Origin: Saprospiraceae bacterium
GTDB taxonomy: Bacteria; Bacteroidota; Bacteroidia; Chitinophagales; Saprospiraceae
Assembly (NCBI GenBank): GCA_020631135.1
Contig: JAHDHU010000007.1
Location: forward strand, 1-63,396
DNA length: 63,396 nucleotides
Direction of reading: 5' to 3'
Below the pieces are notes generated by a model. The model saw only the letters and a list, made by a program, of their open reading frames with translations, had not been told where the DNA came from and did no database searches. This document shows positions 35,686-45,337 of this stretch, piece after piece. Each line of letters opens with the position of its first letter. Position 1 is the first letter of the stretch. The position numbers and the translations under genes are program-made.

Positions 35686-37542
35686 ATGCAATTTTTGAAA
35701 ATTGAAAATTTATCAAAATCCTTTGGAGACAAAATCTTATTGGATAATATTTCATTCACTATTTCTAAAGGAGATAAGATCGGTTTGGTCGCTAAAAACG
35801 GATCAGGAAAATCAACATTTTTAAAAATCATTGCTGGTCAAGAAGCTCCCGAAGGCGAATTGGTTTCAGTACAACTGTTTAAAGATGTTAAGGTTGGATT
35901 TTTATGGCAACAGCCCGATTTAAATCCAAATGATACAGTACTCGAATCTGTTTTAGATCTTGACCATCCTCATGTAAAATGCATAAAAGACTACAAGCTT
36001 GCTTTACTTGAAAATAATCAAGAACAACTTGGAAAAACTCTTCAGATAATGGATGAGCTCAATGCGTGGAGTATGGAGTCGAAGGTTAAAGAAGTATTGT
36101 TCAAATTAAAAATTGACGATTTACAACAAAGGGTGAGCACTTTATCCGGAGGCCAACAAAAAAGACTCGCTTTAGCTAAACTAATATTATCCGAATCAGA
36201 CTTTATTATTTTAGATGAGCCAACGAACCATTTGGATATCGAAATGATCGAATGGCTAGAAAAGTTTTTACAAAAAACTAACCTCACACTTTTTATGGTA
36301 ACACACGATCGTTACTTTTTGGAAAGGGTGTGCAACAACATTTTAGAACTCGACAGAGGAGAGATTTACTTTTATAAAGGAAATTATTCTGAATTTCTTA
36401 CCAAGAGATCTGCTCGACTCGAAAACGAATCTGTGGTATTAGCTAAAACAAAAAAGCTTTTTAAAAAGGAGTTAGACTGGATAAGAAGACAGCCAAAAGC
36501 AAGAGGTACTAAAGCAAAATCTAGGGTCGATAAATTCGATGAAATAAAAAAACAGGCGAGTAAAAGATTAGATGAAGATAAAGTGGAGATGTTGGTCAAA
36601 TCATCACGGCTAGGATCGAAGATTCTCGAACTCCATCGAATATCAAAAAGTTTTGATGACAAAATAATCGTTGATGATTTTTCTTACAAATTTAAAAGAA
36701 AAGAAAGGGTAGGGATCGTAGGTCAAAACGGAACAGGTAAATCGACTTTTCTAAAATTGCTTACAGAAGAAATCCTTCCTTCAAGTGGCAGAATGGTAAA
36801 AGGAGAAACTGTTGTGTTTGGACATTTTAAACAAGAAGGTCTTCAATTAGAAAATGACAAACGACTTATAGACGTAGTACGAGATATCGCCGAATATATT
36901 CCACTCGAGAAAGGACAAAAGTTGACAGCTGAATCTTTGTTGGAGAGATTTTTATTTCCAAGGTCACAACAAAGGGTTTATGTTTCTCAGTTGTCAGGAG
37001 GAGAACAAAGGAGACTTCATTTATTGACCATTTTGATGGCGAATCCCAATTTCTTGATTTTGGACGAACCCACCAATGATCTGGACATCGTTACCTTAAA
37101 TATACTCGAAGACTACCTTTTACAATTTCCAGGTTGTCTAATCATTGTTTCACACGATCGCTATTTCATGGACAAATTGGTGGATCACTTATTTATTTTT
37201 GAGGGCGATGGTCAGATTAAAGACTTTAATGGAAATTATTCGGCATATAGAGACATAAAGCGAGAAGAACAAAAGGTTTTGCCTAAAGTCAAAAAGGAGG
37301 CTGGGGTCACATCCGTGAAAGAAGAAGTTCGCAAACTTTCTTACAATGAAAAGAAGGAATTTAACCAACTAGAAACTGACATTGATAAATTAGAAAAAAG
37401 GAAATTGCAAATCGCAGAATTATTTAATGATGCGACCTTAGATCAAGAAAAAATAAAGGAGCTTTCATTAGAGTTGGGCAATATTCAAAATGATCTTGAA
37501 CTGAAAGAAAATAGATGGCTCGAGTTATCTGAATTTATTTAA
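35686..37542 (+). CDS. ABC-F family ATPase (Uup/translation-factor type)
   Basis: 618 residues, two nucleotide-binding domains without membrane segments. NBD1: AKNGSGKST, LSGGQQKRLALAK, FIILDEPTNHLD. NBD2: GQNGTGKST, LSGGEQRRLHLL, FLILDEPTNDLD. The linker between them (about 240-300) is basic and helical, and a C-terminal coiled coil (NEKKEFNQLETDIDKLEKRKLQ) matches the Uup subgroup, whose C-terminal domain binds nucleic acid. It likely acts on ribosomes or branched DNA rather than in transport. A short lipoprotein gene starts 15 bp downstream and is probably co-transcribed. Confidence 0.92.
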   Translation: MQFLKIENLSKSFGDKILLDNISFTISKGDKIGLVAKNGSGKSTFLKIIAGQEAPEGELVSVQLFKDVKVGFLWQQPDLNPNDTVLESVLDLDHPHVKCIKDYKLALLENNQEQLGKTLQIMDELNAWSMESKVKEVLFKLKIDDLQQRVSTLSGGQQKRLALAKLILSESDFIILDEPTNHLDIEMIEWLEKFLQKTNLTLFMVTHDRYFLERVCNNILELDRGEIYFYKGNYSEFLTKRSARLENESVVLAKTKKLFKKELDWIRRQPKARGTKAKSRVDKFDEIKKQASKRLDEDKVEMLVKSSRLGSKILELHRISKSFDDKIIVDDFSYKFKRKERVGIVGQNGTGKSTFLKLLTEEILPSSGRMVKGETVVFGHFKQEGLQLENDKRLIDVVRDIAEYIPLEKGQKLTAESLLERFLFPRSQQRVYVSQLSGGEQRRLHLLTILMANPNFLILDEPTNDLDIVTLNILEDYLLQFPGCLIIVSHDRYFMDKLVDHLFIFEGDGQIKDFNGNYSAYRDIKREEQKVLPKVKKEAGVTSVKEEVRKLSYNEKKEFNQLETDIDKLEKRKLQIAELFNDATLDQEKIKELSLELGNIQNDLELKENRWLELSEFI

Positions 37543-37557
37543 TTATCAAAGAACTAA

Positions 37558-38007
37558 ATGAGAACCTCGTTTTTCATATTTACGCTTATCTTATTAGCTT
37601 GCGGATCAAATAGCAAAATGAAATCTGCCAACTGGTTTGAAGGAGTTTGGCAATATGAAGGAATGGACAAAATTGAAAAATGGAATAAAATTAACGACTA
37701 TGCTTTCCAAGGTTTGGTCCTATCTGGCAGTGGAGAAGATTTACGAGTGCTAGAATATTTGCGTTTATATAGGTTGGACAACAGTTGGCATTTGGCAGCT
37801 ATCGTACCTGACCAAAATGATGGTCGCGAAATTACTTTCAATGAGACAAAATCAGCTGTCAATCAAATCCAATTCGAAAATCTCGAGCACAATTACCCTA
37901 AAAAGATTGACTATCTCTTACAAAATGATTCTACCATAATAGCCACCCTCAATAAAGGAATGGATAAAGAGTTAAGTTTAAAACTTACTCGTATTAAAAA
38001 CTACTAG
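37558..38007 (+). CDS. Predicted lipoprotein (DUF6265-like)
   Basis: 149 residues. Lipoprotein signal MRTSFFIFTLILLAC. The mature domain starts WFEGVWQYEGMDKIEKWNKINDYAFQGLVLSGSGEDLRVLEYLRLY, a lipocalin-like beta-barrel pattern seen in the DUF6265-type proteins of Bacteroidota, ending in LSLKLTRIKNY. It may bind a hydrophobic ligand, but this is only from fold similarity. Follows the ABC-F gene closely. Confidence 0.75.
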   Translation: MRTSFFIFTLILLACGSNSKMKSANWFEGVWQYEGMDKIEKWNKINDYAFQGLVLSGSGEDLRVLEYLRLYRLDNSWHLAAIVPDQNDGREITFNETKSAVNQIQFENLEHNYPKKIDYLLQNDSTIIATLNKGMDKELSLKLTRIKNY

Positions 38008-38143
38008 GCTTACAATTAACAAGGATACTTTAAAATACTTTTTCAAGCTGTTTTTCTTCTTTAGTATATAGATTATGTCCGTTCGTCGAAAGCCTGAAAC
38101 TTAGTTAAACTGGATTGGGGTTATAGATGTAAATATTTTAGAC

Positions 38144-38302
38144 ATGAGCATCTTTAGGGTTTTACTTTCGATAATTTTTCCACCTCTCGCTGTTTTGGAT
38201 AAAGGTTGTGGATCTATTTTACTGACATTTATATTGACACTTTGCGGTTGGATTCCAGGCGTGATCACGGCCTTGATCATTGTAAATTCAGATTGTAATT
38301 AA
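38144..38302 (+). CDS. yqaE: YqaE/Pmp3 family small membrane protein
   Basis: 52 residues, easily missed for its size. It reads MSIFRVLLSIIFPPLAVLDKG, then two hydrophobic segments with the family-typical FPPLAVL and CGWIPGVITALIIV. Pmp3/YqaE proteins are two-helix inner-membrane proteins induced by salt or membrane stress and influence membrane potential. Family match is clear from motif order and length. It stands alone in the 485-bp region between the lipoprotein gene and smpB. Confidence 0.88.
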   Translation: MSIFRVLLSIIFPPLAVLDKGCGSILLTFILTLCGWIPGVITALIIVNSDCN

Positions 38303-38492
38303 CCCATTGGATACTTTTTATGTAACCACCATTTCATAAGCTATCATGATAATTACTCTTTTATTAATCATTCATCTAGTGAGAAAAGTATTTAAATCTA
38401 GTCCTTCCAAACCTTGACAAGTTGCCACTTTTGCAATAATTAAATTTTTGCAGATTTATACTTCTGGATGTTTTAGCTTTGCAATCGCAAAA
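38303..38492. other. Intergenic region before smpB
   Basis: 190 bp, AT-rich. It probably holds the smpB promoter: a TTG at about 38414 and TAAATTTTTG at 38441-38450 resemble the Bacteroidota signals. No tmRNA gene, terminator or other ORF is seen. Confidence 0.4.
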
Positions 38493-38963
38493 ATGAGCAC
38501 GAGTAAAAAAATAGAGATTCTAAATCGTAAGGCTAAATTTGAATATTCTTTCATCCAAGAATACGAGGCTGGCATAATGCTTACCGGTACCGAGGTTAAA
38601 TCTTTGAGAAATGGCAATGCCAGTATGAGTGATGCCTATTGCTTGTTTGAGACGGAAAACGAATTGATCGTCAAGAGTCTCTACATTGCTGAATATGAAT
38701 ACGGAAATATTCATAATCACGAAACCAGAAGAGATCGAAAACTTTTGTTAAAAAAAACGGAACTCAAAAAATTGCATAGAAGAGTTACCGAAAAGGGTTT
38801 AACCCTAGTACCATATAAGATTTACTTTTCTGAAAGAGGCTTCGCAAAAATTGTCATCGCGCTTGCCCAAGGTAAAAAGTCATTTGACAAACGTCAATCC
38901 ATCAAAGAGCGTGAGAATAAAAGAGATTTAGATCGGATCAAAAAATCTTCAAATATTAATTAG
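38493..38963 (+). CDS. smpB: SsrA-binding protein
   Basis: 156 residues from ATG 38493 (MSTSKKIEILNRKAKFEYSF); an in-frame ATG at 38448 is rejected because it precedes the conserved N-terminus. SmpB motifs: GIMLTGTEVKSLRNGNASMSDAYC, RDRKLLLKKTELKKLHRRV, GLTLVPYKIYFSERGFAKIVIALAQGKKSFDKR, and the basic C-terminal tail. It delivers tmRNA to stalled ribosomes. Its stop overlaps the stop of the convergent membrane-protein gene by four bases. The tmRNA itself is not in this window. Confidence 0.96.
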   Translation: MSTSKKIEILNRKAKFEYSFIQEYEAGIMLTGTEVKSLRNGNASMSDAYCLFETENELIVKSLYIAEYEYGNIHNHETRRDRKLLLKKTELKKLHRRVTEKGLTLVPYKIYFSERGFAKIVIALAQGKKSFDKRQSIKERENKRDLDRIKKSSNIN

Positions 38964-40402
38964 ATTTTCCTTCTTTTTTTATTCAAATTGTATTTAGCTC
39001 CTAAATAAACAGATAGCTTGTGGAGCTTATCTTCATTAGGACCTATACCATCACTATATTGAGCATATAAAGTGGGTTGAACATAGAACGATAATCTATT
39101 CGCAACCATCTGCTGAAACCCTATTCCTAAATCTACGGTAAGATATGTATTGTCAAAAATACTACCTCCTTCTAGGATACCTGGTTCAAAATCTTTTCTA
39201 CTCAAATCAGGCTCGTGAAAAGCAGATTCCGCTGTTGGAGAAAGTGGTTCAATAACAGCATTATGAATATCAAAATTAGAATTGATTATCGCATGGAAAG
39301 AACCACCACCAAAGGCATAGAAACTGCTATTTTTTCCAATACTAATGTGCCTTTTAAAGTGTAAGGGTGCGCTAATCACATTAAAGAATATATCTTGAAG
39401 TGAAGTTTCGTAAGCACGACCAGCAGATTCGTAAATCTCTTTAATTTCTCTTGGTTGATACCTTACAGAAGAATACAATAAACCAGTTTCAATTTCTAAA
39501 GCTTTTTTACGGGCTGTAAAAATCAATCCTCCGGATAAGCCATATGTTTCAGAATAATGCCCTGAATTTTCATAGATTGGATCATCTGGGGACCTAATAA
39601 CATATAAATCTGGCGAAAATGAACCTCCTAAAGCAAAGTCAAATTTTTTCTTTTTCTGTGTAAAGTTTATCAGTACATTTTCTGATAATTTTTGAACCTC
39701 TGTATTATGGATAGGCGAAGTACTGAGAGTTTCAATCGGATCGAACGCAAGTAGTTTCTCAGTATCTTCCTTGGCTAAATCCAAATCTTCATTAGTAATT
39801 ATCGAATTTTGATCTTCTTCTTTGATTAAAAGAGAATTGTTGATCACTAATTTTTTTAGAGATTCGGCGTTGGGTCTAGTAATACCAGGATAAAAATCGA
39901 TTTCATCTAATTGACTAATCCAATATTGATTCTCAAAATTTGCCTCACTTTGAATTCTATGCTCGCTAAGGTCGGTTGCAAATTGATTGTAAAAAGACTC
40001 TTGCTTTTGATCGAAAGCAAACAACATTGCTGTTTCTTGTGCTTTTCTTTCTTGATGATCTTGTACGATGGCAGCTCCTTTCCAATTCCAAAGAGTTAAT
40101 AGCAGTAAAAAGACTATGATAAATTGGAGTATAGCAACATTGATCACTCGTTTCTTTACGAAACGCTCTTGATCTAATTTCTTTTCTAAGATTTCCCAAT
40201 TTTTAGATTCGAAAGGAACTTGTTGACCTTTGATCTTTTCAATAATTGATTGATCGAATTCATGATCGAAATCAGATGTATCATCTGGACCAAATTCGTT
40301 ATCGAGTTTAGCATTTAAATTGTCCCAATGGTCCGAATTGTAATCTTCTTTCCAATTGGACATAATATCTTTTATTTCCGAATCGAAATTATTTTTTGCC
40401 AT
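38960..40402 (-). CDS. Membrane protein with cytoplasmic N-terminus and outer-membrane-barrel-like C-terminus (sigma-factor partner)
   Basis: 480 residues. The N-terminal 80 residues are soluble and contain two similar segments (DHWDNLNAKLDNEFGPD and NWEILEKKLDQERF). A single helix follows (VAILQFIIVFLLLLTLW), then a linker, and from about 250 a beta-rich part (FALGGSFSPDLYV, GLSGGLIFTARKKALEIETGLLYSSV, LTVDLGIGFQQMVANRLSFYVQPTLYAQYSDGIG, YLGAKYNLNKK) like small Bacteroidota barrel proteins. It overlaps the upstream ECF sigma gene by 14 bp, so it likely modulates that sigma factor, but no canonical anti-sigma (zinc) motif is visible. Confidence 0.75.
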   Translation of the reverse strand: MAKNNFDSEIKDIMSNWKEDYNSDHWDNLNAKLDNEFGPDDTSDFDHEFDQSIIEKIKGQQVPFESKNWEILEKKLDQERFVKKRVINVAILQFIIVFLLLLTLWNWKGAAIVQDHQERKAQETAMLFAFDQKQESFYNQFATDLSEHRIQSEANFENQYWISQLDEIDFYPGITRPNAESLKKLVINNSLLIKEEDQNSIITNEDLDLAKEDTEKLLAFDPIETLSTSPIHNTEVQKLSENVLINFTQKKKKFDFALGGSFSPDLYVIRSPDDPIYENSGHYSETYGLSGGLIFTARKKALEIETGLLYSSVRYQPREIKEIYESAGRAYETSLQDIFFNVISAPLHFKRHISIGKNSSFYAFGGGSFHAIINSNFDIHNAVIEPLSPTAESAFHEPDLSRKDFEPGILEGGSIFDNTYLTVDLGIGFQQMVANRLSFYVQPTLYAQYSDGIGPNEDKLHKLSVYLGAKYNLNKKRRKI

Positions 40403-40955
40403 AGTTCATTCCCTTGGAAAGCAGAAGTTCTTGCAATTTTTTTCTTGATTTTACAAGATTAGACCTAGAAGTACTTTCCGTGATTCCCATTACGTCAGCG
40501 ATTTCCTTGTGCGAATATCCTTCAATTACATATAAATTAAATACAGTTCTGTAGGCTGGAGTAAGTTTATGCAAACAAGACAGAATCTCATCGGCAGTCA
40601 TTGTGCTTACTACATCCGGATCTTTCGAAAATACTGTGTATGCTGTATCTAAATCCTCAGTACGTCTTCGCGACATCTTCCGATAATGATCTATGGCGGT
40701 GTTAATCATTATACGTTTAATCCAAGAATTAAGCGAAGTACCAACTTTGTATTTAGAAATATTTTTGAAGACTTTGATAAATCCTTCATGCATAATATCG
40801 ATCGCTTCGTCTGAATTATTAGAGTAGCGTTTGCACAATGGCATTACTGAAGGATAAAACACTTCATATAGCTTTTGTTGTGCCCAGCGTTCATTTCGAA
40901 CACATGCTTCGACAAAGCTTGATTCTTCTAAATTAAAGTCTAATACAAAATCCAT
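40389..40955 (-). CDS. ECF-type RNA polymerase sigma factor
   Basis: 188 residues. Region 2 (KLYEVFYPSVMPLCKRYSNNSDEAIDIMHEGFIKVFKNISKY, then LNSWIKRIMINTAIDHYRK) and region 4 (LHKLTPAYRTVFNLYVIEGYSHKEIADVMGITESTSRSNLVKSRKKLQELL) are both clear; there is no region 3, as expected for ECF sigma factors. It directs transcription of a small regulon, and the overlapping downstream membrane protein is a plausible regulator. An unfilled 135-bp gap lies upstream. Confidence 0.93.
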   Translation of the reverse strand: MDFVLDFNLEESSFVEACVRNERWAQQKLYEVFYPSVMPLCKRYSNNSDEAIDIMHEGFIKVFKNISKYKVGTSLNSWIKRIMINTAIDHYRKMSRRRTEDLDTAYTVFSKDPDVVSTMTADEILSCLHKLTPAYRTVFNLYVIEGYSHKEIADVMGITESTSRSNLVKSRKKLQELLLSKGMNYGKK

Positions 40956-41091
40956 ACACGAAATTTACTAGATAAATTAAGGTCTAATCAGGTAAACTTA
41001 TACTAATAACGAATAATTAACCTTTCATGCTGCCATAGCGACAATAAGCGATATGGTCTGTTAACAACTGATAATTAACTAATCAAATTGC

Positions 41092-42996
41092 CTAGACTTG
41101 TGTATTGTTGCTTAACTCTTTTCCTAAATAAACAAGTGCATCACCTTCCTTAATTGCTCGTTGATTACTCACTGATACAATGTTGAGGTTTCCGTCCTTA
41201 TCCTTTATGAAACATGGTATGCTTTGAGATTCTTGATTAAGATTTTCTAAGAATTTTGTTAATGCTTCTTGACTTTCGAGTGGGATTTCATGAAAATTAG
41301 GATAATCTCTAGCCACTTCAGAAAAATGAATAAAGTCATCATTTTTCGAAAAAAGAACATTTTTTTCAACTTCATCTAAATTTTTCTCATCTGTAGAAAC
41401 AATTTTAAATGCACCGTTTTCACCGAAATTTTTAGATAGTTTCTTTAAAGCAAAATTGTTGACATCATTACTTCCTGTTAGCGCCATTAAGAAACCCATA
41501 TTGTTTAGTTCAATATTGTCTCTGATATCATCAGAATAAATATTTGCATGAAAAGCAGTTATGCCTTCAGCTTTTGCTTTAGAAATATTGGTCGGATTAT
41601 TATCCAAGAGTGCTACAGGTTGATTTTGTGATCTCATGTATGAAGCCAATAATCTAGCAGCCTTACTAGCGCCAATAATCAATGTACCGTTACTCTTTGT
41701 GATCTTAACACCTAACAAACCTGCGACAAACCCAGCCGTCGTTGCATTTAGCAATACCGTACCCAATACGATCATAAAAACCAAAGGAGTAAGCATTTCG
41801 GCACCAGGAAAAGGAGCACTTAAGCCTTCTGCGATCGCATTGGCATTGATCTTCATCAACTTCGTACCAAATAGTGAAGCAATACCGGCTGCTACAATTC
41901 CTCTAGGTCCAACCCACGAAACAAAAAGTTTTTCGTTTAATTCAAGAGAACTATTGATGGAACTTAAGAACACGCCTAGAGGCCTTACCACAAGTATTAC
42001 CGAAAGAAACAACAAAGCTGCTTTCCAATTTAATAATAACTGTAAATCATCAATACTAATATTCGCCGCAAGTAAAATAAATAGCATAGAAATCAATAAC
42101 ACCGCTAAAGATTCCTTAAAGTATAATATCTCGTCGAGGCTAGGCATGTCAATATTGGCTATTACAGTACCCATCACCACAATCGTTAAAAGTCCTGAAT
42201 CCGGAACCAATAATCCTGATCCAACGAAAACCAAAAGTACCACAGCCAAAGTAAACACGTTCATCAGGTAATGAGGAACCCAATGTCTCTTAATAACTTC
42301 CTTTAAACCGTAAGCGGCTATTCCACCCAACGAAAATCCAACCAAGGTCAAGGTTATAAAATGCTTCAAAGCTTCGACGCTAAAAGAACCATGTTCTCCA
42401 TGACCACCTACATGTCCGCCGACCGTGCTAGCGAGAAACTCATATACAAGTACAGCAGCTAATGCACCGATTGGATCAATTAAAATACCTTCCCATTTTA
42501 AAATATTGGCTACATCTTTCTTTAAAGGAATGTTTCTCAAAATCGGTGCAATTACTGTAGGACCTGTTACGATAATCAAAGCCGCAAATAAAAAGGATAA
42601 CGACCAACTCAAATCAACAATAAAATGAGCAGCTAAGGTTGCTAACACGAAAGTCACAAGGGATCCTAGAGAGATTAGTTTTCCAACGATGCTTCCAATC
42701 GAGGATATTTCATTCCGCTTTAGCGTTAAACCTCCTTCGAAGAGAATAATCCCGATGGCAAGTTCGACAAAATAAAACAAGTTGTCCCCAGGAAACAAAC
42801 CTCCTTCACCATTGTAAATAGGATTTAACCACTTTTCTTTACCATGATCTAAAAATTGGTCCGACATCCAATAAGGTGCAAAAGGTCCTACTGCTAATCC
42901 GATTAAAATCAAAGGTAAAATGGCTGGTACTTTAAACCTCCACGCCAACCATTGTGCAAAAATTCCTAGGATTATAATACTTGCTAATTCTACCAT
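41092..42996 (-). CDS. CPA1-type Na+(K+)/H+ antiporter with RCK (TrkA-N) domain
   Basis: 634 residues: about twelve membrane helices (1-400; VPAILPLILIGLAVGPFAPYWM, IILFEGGLTLKRNEI, PTVIAPILRNIPLKKDVANILKWEGILIDPIGALAAVLVYEF with the Asp of the ion site, LFVSWVGPRGIVAAGIASLFG) followed by a TrkA-N-like Rossmann domain (about 440-560; LIIGASKAARLLASYM, VALLDNNPTNISKAKAEG, FHANIYSDDI, MGFLMALTGSNDVNNF) and a TrkA-C-like end. Inner-membrane cation/proton exchange with nucleotide gating; cation selectivity cannot be read by eye. Single gene. Confidence 0.92.
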   Translation of the reverse strand: MVELASIIILGIFAQWLAWRFKVPAILPLILIGLAVGPFAPYWMSDQFLDHGKEKWLNPIYNGEGGLFPGDNLFYFVELAIGIILFEGGLTLKRNEISSIGSIVGKLISLGSLVTFVLATLAAHFIVDLSWSLSFLFAALIIVTGPTVIAPILRNIPLKKDVANILKWEGILIDPIGALAAVLVYEFLASTVGGHVGGHGEHGSFSVEALKHFITLTLVGFSLGGIAAYGLKEVIKRHWVPHYLMNVFTLAVVLLVFVGSGLLVPDSGLLTIVVMGTVIANIDMPSLDEILYFKESLAVLLISMLFILLAANISIDDLQLLLNWKAALLFLSVILVVRPLGVFLSSINSSLELNEKLFVSWVGPRGIVAAGIASLFGTKLMKINANAIAEGLSAPFPGAEMLTPLVFMIVLGTVLLNATTAGFVAGLLGVKITKSNGTLIIGASKAARLLASYMRSQNQPVALLDNNPTNISKAKAEGITAFHANIYSDDIRDNIELNNMGFLMALTGSNDVNNFALKKLSKNFGENGAFKIVSTDEKNLDEVEKNVLFSKNDDFIHFSEVARDYPNFHEIPLESQEALTKFLENLNQESQSIPCFIKDKDGNLNIVSVSNQRAIKEGDALVYLGKELSNNTQV

Positions 42997-43112
42997 TGAT
43001 TCTTAGGTTTAAGATCTTCAAATATCAGAAATCTTTACTAATCCTGTATTAATCTCAGCCTTTCGTTTTTTAATTCTATTGCGAGAAAGCAATGATATCA
43101 TGTACTGTTTGG

Positions 43113-43120
43113 TACTTTTG
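43113..43120 (+). promoter_or_regulatory. Bacteroidota -7 promoter box (TACTTTTG) for prfC
   Basis: Perfect TAnnTTTG, 22 bp before the prfC ATG at 43142. It lies inside the longer reading frame that starts at 43079, which argues for the 43142 start. Confidence 0.55.
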
Positions 43121-43141
43121 CAGCTTGATTTTGCAATCATT

Positions 43142-44722
43142 ATGTCGAGAATCGAAGAGATAAAAAAGAGAAAGACTTTTGGAATAGTATCACACCCGGA
43201 TGCAGGTAAAACTACATTGACCGAAAAACTTCTGCTTTTTGGAGGTGCGATTCAAACAGCTGGAGCCGTAAAATCCAATAAAATAAAGAAGCACGCAACT
43301 TCAGATTTTATGGAAATCGAGAAACAAAGAGGTATCTCTGTAGCTACTTCGGTAATGGCATTTGAGTACCGTGATAAGAAGATTAATATACTGGACACAC
43401 CAGGTCACAAAGATTTTGCAGAAGATACTTACCGAACATTGACCGCTGTAGATAGCGCCATTGTAGTCATAGATGTGGCGAAAGGTGTGGAGGCGCAGAC
43501 TGAAAAATTGGTTTCAGTTTGTCGAATGAGGGATACACCAATGATAGTCTTTATCAATAAAATGGATCGTGAAGGTAAGGATGGATTTGATCTTTTGGAT
43601 GAGATTGAAGCTAAATTGGGATTGACCGTTTGTCCACTTAGTTGGCCTATTGGAATGGGTCAACGTTTTCAAGGGGTTTATAACCTATACAAAAAGGAGT
43701 TAGTCCTTTTTAGTGCTCATGGCAAGCAAGAGGATGAAGCCATTTTAGTCATCAATGATCTCAGTGATTCTATTTTAGAAGATAAAGTTGGAAACGCTGC
43801 AGCGAAAGAACTTCGTGAAGAAATCGAAATGATTACCGAAGTCTACCCAGAATTTGATCATCAAAAATATTTAAAGGGAGAGTTGTCACCTGTCTTTGTG
43901 GGTAGTGCCATAAATAATTTTGGTGTTAAAGAAATGCTAGACTGCTTTGTAGAAATTGCTCCTAATCCCTTGCCGAGATCCACAGAGGAAAGAGAGATTG
44001 ATCCTTTTGAAGAAAAGTTTACAGGCTTTATTTTTAAAATTCACGCCAATATTGATCCAAAGCATAGGGATAGAATTGCATTCTTGAGGATTTGTTCAGG
44101 AATCTTTAAAAGGAATACCAATTACTATCATGTGCGCCAGGATAAAAAGATGAAATTTTCCAATCCTACCTCATTTATGGCTTCTCGAAAAGAAGTGATT
44201 GACGATGCTTACCCGGGAGATATCGTAGGATTATATGATTCTGGAAATTTTAAAATAGGTGATGGTTTGACCGAAGGAGAAAAATTAAATTTTGTTGGGA
44301 TTCCGGCCTTTTCTCCCGAACAGTTTAGATATGTCGTCAATACGGATCCAATGAAGTCAAAGCAATTGGCGAAAGGTATTGACCAATTGATGGATGAAGG
44401 TGTGGCTCAGGTTTTTACCAAAGAGATCAACAATCGAAAAATAATCGGAACCGTTGGTGCCCTTCAGTTTGAAGTAATTCAATACCGTTTGAAAAATGAA
44501 TACGGAGCTTCTTGCGATTATGAGCCAATTGGATTGCATAAAGCCGTTTGGATCGAATGCGAAGATGCCGATGCATTGAAAGAATTTAAATCTCAAAGAA
44601 AGAGAGATTTAGCCTTGGATAAAGATGGAAAATTAGTAATGATGGCCGAATCCGCTTGGTCATTAAAAATGGCACAAGAAAATCACCCTAAAGTGAAATT
44701 TCATTTAAGCTCAGAGTTTTAA
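43142..44722 (+). CDS. prfC: Peptide chain release factor 3
   Basis: 526 residues from ATG 43142 ([31 protein letters not shown]), the normal RF3 start. GTPase motifs: HPDAGKTT (G1), [13 protein letters not shown] (G2), [14 protein letters not shown] (G3), [10 protein letters not shown] (G4). RF3-specific [10 protein letters not shown] is present, as are domain II and the C-terminal domain ([17 protein letters not shown]). It recycles RF1/RF2 from ribosomes after peptide release. The rather short length is still within the family range. Likely monocistronic; a lipoprotein gene follows 54 bp downstream. Confidence 0.96.
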   Translation: MSRIEEIKKRKTFGIVSHPDAGKTTLTEKLLLFGGAIQTAGAVKSNKIKKHATSDFMEIEKQRGISVATSVMAFEYRDKKINILDTPGHKDFAEDTYRTLTAVDSAIVVIDVAKGVEAQTEKLVSVCRMRDTPMIVFINKMDREGKDGFDLLDEIEAKLGLTVCPLSWPIGMGQRFQGVYNLYKKELVLFSAHGKQEDEAILVINDLSDSILEDKVGNAAAKELREEIEMITEVYPEFDHQKYLKGELSPVFVGSAINNFGVKEMLDCFVEIAPNPLPRSTEEREIDPFEEKFTGFIFKIHANIDPKHRDRIAFLRICSGIFKRNTNYYHVRQDKKMKFSNPTSFMASRKEVIDDAYPGDIVGLYDSGNFKIGDGLTEGEKLNFVGIPAFSPEQFRYVVNTDPMKSKQLAKGIDQLMDEGVAQVFTKEINNRKIIGTVGALQFEVIQYRLKNEYGASCDYEPIGLHKAVWIECEDADALKEFKSQRKRDLALDKDGKLVMMAESAWSLKMAQENHPKVKFHLSSEF

Positions 44723-44776
44723 TTCCAAAGGGTGACAAGTTTTCGAAATCTGGTCAAAAGATTAGATAAGTTATTT

Positions 44777-45334
44777 ATGAAAAATATATTTTCCTTCTTC
44801 GTTGCTCTAGTTTTTTTGTCTGCTTGTAATCACAATATTGACGACCTTTCCAAATTTGATTTAAACGAAAAAGAAAAAAGATCTTGGGACTATTTTCAAA
44901 GTGAAATGGTCAATTTGGGCTTCAAATATCCGAGTGATGAAATGGAGGCCAAGGATTCTGATGATGTAAAAAATGCGATACATATCTATGATAACACTCA
45001 TAAAGATGGAAGCAATAAGTTTAATATGATTATCAAACCTTTTGATGGAGGTGAGGGTAGACTGAAAGACGTTGGAGATGATCTTGTTCAAGGAACAAGT
45101 TTTAAGTTTAATTATGCTAGAGCCCATTCGGGAATTATAAACTATGGTCGCACCAAGGCATATCAACATGAGTATACTACTTCAACTTTTTATGGAGTTG
45201 AAACGAGACATTACCAGTTGATTTTTCCGCTCGAAGGTGAAAGAATACTTGTTAACTTTTCAGCTGACTCAAGACACTTCTTTCCGTCCAAAAAGAAAAT
45301 GCACAAGATTTTAAGATCCATTGTCGTCAAATAA
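44777..45334 (+). CDS. Predicted lipoprotein, unknown function
   Basis: 185 residues from ATG 44777 (MKNIFSFFVALVFLSAC, lipobox LSAC); the longer in-frame start at 44732 is rejected because it would bury the signal. The mature part starts NHNIDDLSKFDLNEKEKRSWDYFQSEMVNLGFKYPS and later has beta-strands (HEYTTSTFYGVETRHYQLIFPLEGERILVNFS). No family recognised. A GIY-YIG-like gene starts 3 bp downstream, so they are likely co-transcribed. Confidence 0.72.
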   Translation: MKNIFSFFVALVFLSACNHNIDDLSKFDLNEKEKRSWDYFQSEMVNLGFKYPSDEMEAKDSDDVKNAIHIYDNTHKDGSNKFNMIIKPFDGGEGRLKDVGDDLVQGTSFKFNYARAHSGIINYGRTKAYQHEYTTSTFYGVETRHYQLIFPLEGERILVNFSADSRHFFPSKKKMHKILRSIVVK

Positions 45335-45337
45335 AAA

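Noticed and set aside
41636-42271. 211-codon open frame on the + strand within the antiporter gene
   Set aside because: It is antisense to a fully conserved membrane protein gene and has no family features; a shadow of codon bias.
43079-43141. Extended N-terminus of prfC from a TTG at 43079
   Set aside because: The -7 promoter box lies inside this stretch and RF3 proteins start at [23 protein letters not shown], so ATG 43142 is preferred.
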